Shown here one piece after another: positions 56,876-64,000 of a stretch of DNA of 64,000 nt. This DNA comes from Ligula intestinalis (lineage: Eukaryota > Platyhelminthes > Cestoda > Diphyllobothriidea > Diphyllobothriidae): assembly GCA_036362985.1 (NCBI GenBank), contig JAYGXS010000004.1, positions 15,409,884 through 15,473,883 on the forward strand, written 5' to 3'. The notes beneath the pieces were generated by a model, which did not search any database, was not told the DNA's origin, and saw only the letters and a list, made by a program, of their open reading frames with translations. Positions within the stretch are counted from its first letter, which is position 1. Every line of letters starts with the position of its first letter. A program made the translations under genes and the position numbers.

Positions 56876-57529
56876 GCCCTTCCGTACGTTAAAAATGTAT
56901 CGGAAGCGGTCAGCCGTCTACTCACCCCACTTGGAGTTGGAGTTGCACACAGGCCGGAAGCAACCATCAGACGCCGGGTCATGAGGCCGAAAGACCCACT
57001 GCCACGGCAGGAAACGGCTGGAGTCGTTTACCGGATCTGGTGTAGTTGTGGACAAAGCAACTACGTCGGAGAAACCGGGAGATTACTCCAGACGCGAATG
57101 GCCGAGCATGCAGCGGCGGTGAGGAAGAAAGACGTCAACACCCAGGTTGCAGCTCACTCAACGGGACCCGGCCATATTTTCAAGTTTGACGAGGCCGAAA
57201 TCCTCGCAAGAGGGGACAACCGCGTGAGCCGCGAGCTGCTCGAGTCATGGTTCTCAGGCCCCCAGTCCATCAACAAGCGCAACGATTTGGCGTTCCCATA
57301 CGGTGTACTGAGAAATTTCCTGAACAAGAAAATCAGTCACGTGGGAAGGACTGGGCGTAACTCTGACGACAGCGGGCCTAATTGTCGAGCAATTATCCAA
57401 CCTACATCCGACGCGGACAAGAACGCTGTTGCAATTAATGAGCAATCACCGGACCAATTAAGACCTCCAGTGGTGGCTACAGGAACGGACAATTATAGTA
57501 CACATGTGAGTGACCGCTGTGAACTATAA
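56876..57529 (+). CDS. PLE fragment: GIY-YIG endonuclease, open frame
   Basis: Best preserved GIY-YIG domain of its subfamily: open for 217 codons after a TGA at 56873. It starts with the linker ALPYVKNVSEAVSRLLTPLG, then RRRVMRPKDPLP, then GVVYRIWCSCGQSNYVGETG followed by RLLQTRMAEHAAAV. Both Tyr motifs, the Arg and the Glu-His are present, with a CxC pair before YVG. The conserved tail HIFKFDEAEILARGDNRVSR then ELLESWFSGPQSINKRNDLA follows, then a variable C-terminus. RT is missing, so this is a 5'-truncated copy. Its ribozyme lies 67 bp downstream. Confidence 0.8.
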   Translation, partial: ALPYVKNVSEAVSRLLTPLGVGVAHRPEATIRRRVMRPKDPLPRQETAGVVYRIWCSCGQSNYVGETGRLLQTRMAEHAAAVRKKDVNTQVAAHSTGPGHIFKFDEAEILARGDNRVSRELLESWFSGPQSINKRNDLAFPYGVLRNFLNKKISHVGRTGRNSDDSGPNCRAIIQPTSDADKNAVAINEQSPDQLRPPVVATGTDNYSTHVSDRCEL

Positions 57530-57596
57530 ATACCGTGCAATCTGTGCATGTATCACCCCCTATCTGCGCATGCCTCAGACCTGTTTACGATTACCT

Positions 57597-57630
57597 ATGA
57601 CTAAGGATTCCCGACGGAATCCGAAACGTC
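57597..57630 (+). ncRNA. Class P hammerhead, perfect stem II
   Basis: ATGACTA (three changes from CTGATGA), A, then GGATTCC-CGAC-GGAATCC, a perfect seven-pair stem, then GAAACGTC: 34 nt. CCT/AGG starts helix I. AGGAAAATAAAG follows, then the terminal word GATCGCATCTTCTTCTTC. Confidence 0.6.
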
Positions 57631-57724
57631 AGGAAAATAAAGTCCTTGTTCCAGTGATCGCATCTTCTTCTTCGGAACTGCTACCTGGAACTCGTATATT
57701 CTCCTCTATTAACAACCACCGTTT

Positions 57725-58140
57725 TTGCAGGACAAAAAGCTGAGACTGGAGGTATATGAGTGCGCCTACATAAGATACTTTTGCTGCCTATCGGATCTGT
57801 GGTAGTTACGGACAAAGCAGCTATGTCGAAGAAACTGGAAGACTTCTCAAGACGGTAATTGCCGAGCTAATTCTCAAGTTGCGGCCCACTGGACGAGGCC
57901 CAGCCACACATTCAAATTTGATGAGGTTGAAATTCTCCCGAGCGGTGACAATGGTGTGATCCGCGAGTTGTTTACTTCATTGTCAACGGGCCAACCAACA
58001 AGTACGATGGCCTGCCAAAACCATTTTCGAGGCTGAGGATTAGTTTGCCACACGAAGAGCGCACAGGTGAACGCATCTTCTAGCTGCAGCACCAGTAAGT
58101 CATATGACAGAACAATGGTCACGCTACCATCCAGCATGGG
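57725..58140 (+). pseudogene. PLE fragment in tandem: GIY-YIG remnant
   Basis: Frameshifted match to the preceding copy: YRICGSYGQSSYVEETGRLL, then NSQVAAHWTRPSHTFKFDEV, then EILPSGDNGVIRELF. With the previous entry it makes a tandem of two truncated PLE copies separated by one ribozyme. Confidence 0.7.
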
Positions 58141-58319
58141 TGATTTAAGTTCAGCTGGCCATGACCAGCACACTGGCCGTCGAGCAATTAGCGCAAAAAT
58201 GGATAACTATCCTCGATGCAGGGGGCCGTTAATTGTCATAAGTATGCATTGCCATGGTGCCTGTATCCTTTGAATATCGTAAATACATTTACATTAATCA
58301 CCCGTTATCGCTATGGTCT

Positions 58320-58353
58320 CTTATGATGGATCGGCGACAGATTTCAAAATGTC
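58320..58353 (+). ncRNA. Class P hammerhead core, decayed
   Basis: CTTATGA, 19 nt, AAAATGTC: 34 nt. GAAACGTC has become AAAATGTC by G-to-A and C-to-T changes at two CpG sites. AGGCGGATAAAG follows. Confidence 0.5.
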
Positions 58354-58419
58354 AGGCGGATAAAGTTCCTGTCGCAACGATCGCGTCTGTCTTTTCTCTA
58401 CAAATTTGTTATTAAGTAT

Positions 58420-59025
58420 GTCAGGATGCCCATTGTTCTATGTCGATGGCTAAGTCACCAGTCTCCCCGTCTTTGTTCCCTTCAAAACTACTGTTGGTAG
58501 CTATGCGACTGACTTCAAAAGTTCTAGAATGAGCCCCAAAGCGTGACGTAGCAAGTGTCCCCCATTTCTATCGGTAACCAACCCTCTCCCTTACATTCAC
58601 CTAGCAGTACGTAAGGTATGCGTATGTACCCATCAGGATTCTGAGCGGTTACACACGATTACTAAGAGAGGACAAAGAAAAACCTTATCAGGAGTCACTT
58701 AAAAAAGCAACTAAGTTTGCTTGCTCTGTAATCGGGACTCAAGGCCTGAGTCATAATCTAGCCAATTCTTTATGCTTTGAACCACTGAATGCTTGCCGAA
58801 CCTAACACTACAACCAGGCCGACGGCGGAGCAGTCCAATTCCCGTCTCTTTTGTCAATACTCCGTTATTTTCCTGATTTAATCGTCGCTATGCACATGCC
58901 TGTGAAGTCTCTAGATTGATCTGCAAGGCATGAGATGAGTATATTCCGTCAATTGATTGCTCAAGGCCAATTTCCGATCGAAACCGACAAAACAAAGAGC
59001 CCATGGCTCATTTTCAGAAAGTTTG
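58420..59025. other. No gene seen
   Basis: Nothing recognisable. Confidence 0.4.
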
Positions 59026-59029
59026 ACTT

Positions 59030-59135
59030 GATGATGCAACACCTCGTGTTTGAATCACGGGCGCTCCATGTAGGGATTTTGATATGTTTGGCTGATTTGG
59101 ACTAGTATTCTAGAAACGGTCGTTCCGGGGTTCCT
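59030..59135 (+). mobile_element. tRNA-like SINE with class S hammerhead, decayed
   Basis: Box B-like GTGTTTGAATCAC (59046-59058), then GTTTGG, then CTGATTT (59092-59098), 14 nt, GAAA (59113-59116), 25 nt. It shares GAAACG(A/G)(C/T)C after the core with the 20.2 kb copy. Confidence 0.45.
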
Positions 59136-59139
59136 GCTT

Positions 59140-59440
59140 TTTGTTATTAGTCGCATAGGTCGCAGCCTACGTTCTTTTATATTACAAAACGCACAAAAAA
59201 GAAGTTGTTTTCCATAGCGTTTAATATTGTAGGAAATTTTTTGGATAGAAGCAAACGTTGGATTTGACCCAATTCTGCCCCTATTTCTCTCCAGTATACT
59301 GATCCCAAAGGAACTCATTTCTAGTAAACAGCATCTTGCGCCACAAGGTAACCCAATGAGCAAAATAAACCACCTCAAGTGCGCGTTAAAACCCCCACCC
59401 AAATTTTGATTTCCACATTTCATCAGACAAACAATCTACT
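59140..59440 (-). repeat. Repeat R3, copy 2
   Basis: Minus-strand frame of 122 codons (59423-59055) including FNAHLRWFILLIGLPCGARC and GKQLLFCAFCNIKERRLRPM. It matches 48650-48960. Confidence 0.45.
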
Positions 59441-59547
59441 GTAGGGTATGGCGGGACGAGCCGGACCCCGTAACTTAATCGAAGAGGGCGGAATGAACGC
59501 ATCGAGAGGAACCACTGAGGCACAATGCACTTCAAGAGCTTCCAGTA

Positions 59548-59590
59548 TGAGAAGAAGACTCGATCGCTGGGACAATATTGTCCCGGTATG
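59548..59590. mobile_element. PLE terminal word in a small palindrome
   Basis: GAAGAAGACTCGATCGCTGG then GGGACAATATTGTCCC, a perfect 16-bp palindrome (59569-59584) at the truncation point. Confidence 0.45.
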
Positions 59591-60302
59591 TTTGAAACAA
59601 AACTGACTGCTTTCTGTTCCAACCTACTCGTTGGCGTCTGCTGCAGATCGCATAACAAAAAAATATATTTTAAGCCGACAGAACGATTGAAAGTTAAGAC
59701 AGGACTGTCTTAAGGGCCCTTTTGCATTTTAATTATAACAATAGCCTACTTTTACATTTTCAGTAAGCCGACTTACCCCTTTTTCGCTAAATTCTGCCCA
59801 TATAAATTCCAATTTCCTTCATTTCGTTAAATGCCGCCTATATAAGATTGAATGTCTGTCAATTGGTAGCAGTATCCTGAGCAACAGGAGTTTATGTTGA
59901 TGGATTTGATCCAATCAGGCACATTTAACTTAATATTTTTTGATCACTTACACCACAATTAAATACTCATTTAAATTCACTTACCAAGAATTAAATGTTC
60001 GACCAAAAATTACATAAGACACTTGGGCAGGGGCAGTAGATATTGAAGGGGTCCTATTAGCCAGTTTTCCTGATGGTAATCCCCCTAGGAAACCGGATGT
60101 TGCAATACAAGCAAAAGACAGACTACCGGTAGAATACATAAACCTTTTCGTTTTTCAACCGCTTCGACTACAACGATAGTTCTCCTCCTTTGGCAACCAA
60201 CGCAAAGGTCCCAAGACGTACAAAAATCTACAATGAAGTAGGAGGAGGGCAGAAGACTGCGTGAACCGAAGGAAAAAACATTTTGCACTGGGAGCACGAC
60301 TT

Positions 60303-60320
60303 CACACACACACACACACA
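60303..60320. repeat. (CA)n microsatellite
   Basis: Nine CA units. Confidence 0.85.
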
Positions 60321-60573
60321 AGGAGGACCAAAGTTAGGTTCTCAGCAAAAATAAGATGGCAGCGGAAAACCCGAAAAAGAGGCGTATCTCTTGTGACAGG
60401 AACGCGGATAGAATGGACAAACAAAATTAACCGACAAGAAAGTATGAGAGAATAAAAATAAAAACTCTGATAAAAAGTGGAGAATTGCACGGGCGTATAA
60501 ATATCATGGAATTAAAAGGAATGAGAGAGGGGGGAGACAGAGATCTGTGCCGTGGCAAGCCGACTTCGAATCC

Positions 60574-61034
60574 CTAGAGGGGCGACAGTGGATGATCGAG
60601 CGGAGTAGAGCCCGTAAACGCCTGCATGAGAATAAACATCACGACGTCCGGATTGGACCAGTAGGAGGTATGTACAGTCAGGGCTGACAGGTAGGTGCTC
60701 TCGTAACGACTCTCCGGCAGTCGATAGTCCATGCGATATTCGAGATGCTGAAGAGGGGGCTGTGGCTCAGCGGGGCTCGTTGGTGTGGAAGAAGAGATTC
60801 GTTCTGCAGGCGGCTTCCCTGTGGGTTCCTCACCTACAGACACCGGTGATGACTCCTCAGCTTCTCTGGGTTTCTCCGGTTGCTGCTGCTGTTGTTCATC
60901 ACCCGCAAGGCCAACTTCACCCTCGGTAAAAAAGGTCGGCCTGGAGCGTTTCGAGACGGTGGCTTTGGATTGTGTAGGGGGAGACTCCGGCTGGGTCTCA
61001 TCCCACGAACCACGGAAGAAACCGAGCACGAGAT
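60574..61034 (-). CDS. Terminal exon of a DDHD-domain phospholipase
   Basis: An acceptor (TTGATTTCTTGTAG) at 61035 opens a 461-bp exon in phase 1, ending in TAG. It starts LVLGFFRGSWDETQPESPPT, then a disordered Ser/Pro/Gln stretch (including QQQQQ), then HLEYRMDYRLPESRYESTYL, SALTVHTSYWSNPDVVMFIL and a short tail. The RxDYxL...SALTxHTSYWxNxDVxxFIL pattern is the end of the DDHD domain in intracellular PA-PLA1 enzymes (DDHD1/PAPLA1 family), which hydrolyse phospholipids such as phosphatidic acid on membranes. Upstream exons must lie to the right and may be outside the window. The low-complexity insert inside the domain is unusual. Family call from recall of conserved residues. Confidence 0.7.
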
Positions 61035-61154
61035 CTACAAGAAATCAATGTTGGTAAAAAAAAGGCTAAGTAGTGTGGGAGCCTGCCACACTGACTTGAG
61101 TTTCGCCCTGCCACGGATTAAAACCATGCCTACACATACAGTAGACGCCAATGA

Positions 61155-61700
61155 CCATGCAACGTTCATAATGCAATAAGACCTGGTACTTAAGCATATA
61201 TTTAGTAACACTATTTTGATTTATTCAGTTAACTGAATGCTGCGAATGCCTTTTACTTAGTGTAATCTTCATTTTAGTTAGGTTTATAAAGAGAAATTGC
61301 CATTAGTTTTGGGGAAATTGGGAGTAGTCCCGTATAGAAGGAATTTCCTATGCTATTACGAAAGAGAGAACCAAACTACACTTCCATGTTGATAATACTA
61401 GAAAGGAACTGCAAAAAAAGTAAAAAAGGTATAAAAAATATCCGTTCCAGAACTGGCAAAGTTTATCCAAAATTGTTCAGATTGAAGTGAAGCCAAGTTA
61501 AAGGGACCAAATTTGCTTGCAGTAACATTGACGGTTTGTATTTTAAAAATTATGTTTAGCTTTTATGTGAAGTTTTTTGCAAAAAATGAAATAACAGAAG
61601 AGTATTTGTTTGAATGCACCAATGAACCTCGAATTTCCTTCAATAAAAACCAAACGTCTAACATGTTCTCGCGAATTTAAGACAAAGAAGCCCTTATTGG
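61155..61700 (+). mobile_element. Internal fragment of the 38.3-40.3 kb transposon
   Basis: About 540 bp similar (some 75-80% by eye) to 38430-38965, including 'ttttggggaaattggga', 'gaaggaatttcctatgctat' and 'gcgaatttaagacaaagaag'. No terminal repeats are present. Confidence 0.7.
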
Positions 61701-62059
61701 ATGTTAGTGGGACGAATCCTTCGCTTGAACAATCTTACTGGACCGCAGATTATACCACGCTCTGGAAGTTATCCCTACAATCAGCACAAGTCTGGAAGTT
61801 CACTCGCTCCTAAAAACAACATCGCTGCTTCTGAATCTGATTGTTACAGTACAAAGAACTCCTTACAACAAAGGCTGAGCCGTTCACATTACAAATTTTG
61901 ACTGTTTAAATTAATCGCACGAGCAAATCTTTTAGCTATCTATATTAGCATGGCCAGTTGGTTGCAGACTTTGAATTAATGCACTCTAATATAGTTTCCA
62001 ATAGCATGGGTAACGCTAACGTGCACGATCTATCTCTGCTAGCTGAAAAAAATGTTCGC

Positions 62060-63488
62060 CGACGGCTGGATTTGAACCCCGGACCTCATTTTATAATGTC
62101 GGATGGTCTACCGACTTCACCACCAGCTCACATCCTGAAGGCCAAGTCACTAATATAAACTCTAACGGGTGCAATCAGGTTAACTTTTGTAAGCCGCCTC
62201 TTACAACCTTTGACAAGGTACTCGCAGAAATAGCCGAAGCGCTTTCAATAACGCGTACGAAATCCCACACCACCCACTATGCAAAAACGCAGCTTCTTTC
62301 ACCAACTGTCTTAGAACCGAACACCACCCAGCCAAATAAGCCTGCGCGTGCAGATTGCGATGGATGTCTTAACCTAGCCACGCGCGTAATGCGTTTAGAG
62401 GGAAGCCTTGAATTTTCCGCGGAAATACTAGCAGTGCACATAAATCACAATAAGATAACACCACCGGATGCAGCGCATGCAGAGGACAGGCCAGTGGTTG
62501 ATAAAGCAGGAAACCCCGAATCCAGCAGGGCCAAACGCTGACGCATACGCCAGCAGAAGGCGGCTGAAGAGCAATCTGCTAAAGACCAACCAAAGCCCTC
62601 AGTTTTATCGCAAGACAGCACCTGGAGCACGCCATGTGAAAAAAAGTAAGGCAACCACTCCTAGAGGATGCGGCGCGTGCAGAGCACAGGCCAGTGGTTG
62701 ATAAACCAGGAAACCCCGAATCCAGCAGGGCCAAACGCAGGTGCATACGCCAGCAGAATGCGGATGCAGAACGGCCTGCTAAAGACCAACCAAAGCCCTC
62801 AGTTTTATCGCGAGACAGAATTAGGAGCACGCCATGTGAACAAAAAGCAAGACAACCACTCCAAAAGGAGACTTCTGAAGAAAAGGAAGTTGAATTGGAC
62901 CAAAGGGCGAACGGTAACTTAGAAGAAAATGCTACCAGCAAAATGTCCATAGAATCTTTCACAGATTTGGACTTCGAAACCCCTGCCACTACTCTGCTTC
63001 AGTGCGATGTGACCACGGCCCAAGCTCGAGCCAACCACAAGCAACATATAGTGATACAGGTTGCACCAGAATCAACGGCTACAGTTGCTGGGGATAAGGT
63101 GGAGCACGATCAAGGTCTCGTTCGGCAGTACGCTTAATCACTGCTAAGGGGCACTGAATCTGTTAAAATTATCAAAACGTTTAGAATAGGCAAGGATCAG
63201 CCGCCGAATGGTTCAAGCTCTCAGCCACGACCATTTAAGGTCATTTGGGACACCGAAGCGCAGGCACAGCTAATGCTGGAAAGAAAGTCGTCCCTGTGGA
63301 CCATGCATGCTGGAGTTTTCTTTCAGCTGGATAATGAACCAAAGGAACGCAGGAAAATTCGACTTTTGAAAAACGATCTAAACGACCGAAAGAACAAAAG
63401 CGAAATCGGCCTACAAATAAGAGGAGGAGAAATAGTCCACATTGAACGAAATTTTCGTTGGCCGGAAGTAGTCAGGCGGAAAATTTAA
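62060..63488 (+). pseudogene. LINE ORF1, disrupted by tandem duplication
   Basis: Frame a (about 62047-62540): TTFDKVLAEIAEALSITRTK then CDGCLNLATRVMRLEGSLEF and a basic end. After a 200-bp duplication the sequence resumes in frame c at 62667: NPESSRAKRRCIRQQNADAE and on to VRQYA, an in-frame TAA at 63135, then SSQPRPFKVIWDTEAQAQLM and ERRKIRLLKNDLNDRKNKSE, ending EVVRRKI-stop. The 'RPFKV..D..AQ..L...PKERRKIR.LK.DLN.R' block resembles the C-terminal part of CR1-type ORF1 proteins that bind LINE RNA. Confidence 0.65.
62467..62866 (+). repeat. 200-bp tandem duplication inside LINE ORF1
   Basis: The unit starting GATGCAGCGCATGCAGAG at 62467 recurs as GATGCGGCGCGTGCAGAG at 62667, exactly 200 bp on and about 88% alike by eye. 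200 is not a multiple of three, so the reading frame shifts. Confidence 0.9.
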
Positions 63489-63554
63489 CCAAGGTCAACC
63501 AGCCGGTTCTAGAAGATACCACAAGCAATAGTGGCCGCTGCCTCGAGATCTAGT

Positions 63555-64000
63555 ATACCAATTGTCAGAGTCCCTTCAATAAACTTGACGAACTCAAAAC
63601 AGTAGCATCTGAGCAGAAACCGCATAAAGCTGCATTAACAGAGACTTGGCTGACCGAAACAATAGGGATCAGCGAAGTGAGCATTGAAGGCTATCAACTG
63701 TTTCGCTGCGACAGATCTCAACGTAGGGGCTGAGGAGTGGCACTTTATGCAGCCAATGAAATTTCTTGTCGTCACAGGGAAATCGCAGACATAGCCCTAC
63801 GACGATATGAAATAATTTCATGCAAAATTCAGATTAGGCAACATCCGGCACTCAATATATGCGTTGTTTATCGGCCTCCCAGCTCCAGCGAAAGTGACGA
63901 CGTACAAATGCTAAGTTCACTGACAGTTATCTGCAAACAGGAAAACCTATTACTTCTGGGTGATTTCAACGCTCCTGGCATCGATTGGATGAAGCCTGGA
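63555..64000 (+). pseudogene. LINE ORF2 N-terminus: apurinic-like endonuclease
   Basis: Reads FNKLDELKTVASEQKPHKAA, then LTETWL, VSIEGYQLFRCDRSQRRG, a stop (TGA 63731-63733, one change from GGA), GVALYAANEISCRHREIADI, ICVVYRPPSSSESDDVQMLS and ENLLLLGDFNAPGIDWMKPG. TETWL and GDFNAPGIDW are hallmarks of the endonuclease/exonuclease/phosphatase domain that nicks target DNA for LINE insertion. The stop makes this copy inactive. Confidence 0.85.

Larger units (their letters stand above)
61950..64000 (+). mobile_element. LINE (CR1/Jockey-like), 5' part, runs off the window
   Basis: An ORF1-like region (about 62060-63488) is followed by an endonuclease region (63555 to the edge). The left boundary is not defined. 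RT would lie to the right. A tRNA-like box A/box B lies on the minus strand at 62060-62140. Confidence 0.75.

Noticed and set aside
62060..62140. tRNA gene on the minus strand
   Set aside because: Box A-like TGGTGAAGTCGG and box B-like GGTTCAAATCC are good, but the arms do not close into an acceptor stem, and the stretch lies inside an open LINE ORF1 frame. It may be only a Pol III-like promoter or chance.

Overview
This is a piece of a repeat-rich animal genome, not a bacterial one. It holds only short exons with GT/AG introns, no operons, many microsatellites and a dense load of decayed retroelements. The commonest elements are Penelope-like elements (PLEs) with reverse transcriptase and GIY-YIG endonuclease, together with short hammerhead-ribozyme repeats, a LINE and Tc1/mariner relatives. 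This mix points to a flatworm. From the style of the PLE proteins I favour a tapeworm of the Spirometra/Schistocephalus type, but that is inference.

Host genes. Two can be supported. (1) A minus-strand gene for a secreted or membrane immunoglobulin-domain protein: a signal-peptide exon (33757-33688), an Ig exon that joins it in perfect phase (28042-27933), and a further Ig exon on the same strand (14787-14614). Its introns, kilobases long, are packed with PLE debris. (2) A minus-strand terminal exon (61034-60574) ending in the C-terminus of a DDHD-domain phospholipase.

Mobile DNA. PLE fragments lie at about 1.2-2.65, 5.3-6.0, 10.7-12.5, 15.0-15.35, 17.3-21.1, 25.1-26.4, 28.4-30.0, 31.9, 35.5-36.25, 37.15-38.2, 41.6-44.5, 46.4, 47.5-48.2, 49.7-50.0, 52.4-53.5 and 56.8-58.4 kb. 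None is intact; the best (10860-12371, minus) covers the RT core through GIY-YIG but lacks the N-terminus. Two Tc1/mariner-type elements are bounded by TA duplications (38343-40266 and 50751-52322). A LINE enters at about 61.95 kb and runs off the right edge inside its endonuclease.

Main discovery. Hammerhead-ribozyme cores recur in two classes. Class P sits at PLE ends: CTGANGA, 19 nt, then GAAA(CG or GC)TC. The total is 34 nt in about 14 copies on both strands, and the two-base helix III swaps CG for GC between subfamilies. An AATAAA-like poly(A) signal follows within about ten bases. Class S is CTGATGA, 14 nt, GAAA (25 nt). It lies behind a tRNA-like Pol III head in at least five SINE-like copies, and in a circularly permuted inverted pair (about 315-1047) that looks like a retrozyme born from circular RNA. 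PLEs, ribozyme SINEs and retrozyme-like units therefore coexist here, as expected if PLE machinery moves the short ribozyme RNAs in trans.

The remaining stretches are AT-rich intron or intergenic DNA in which I see no gene.
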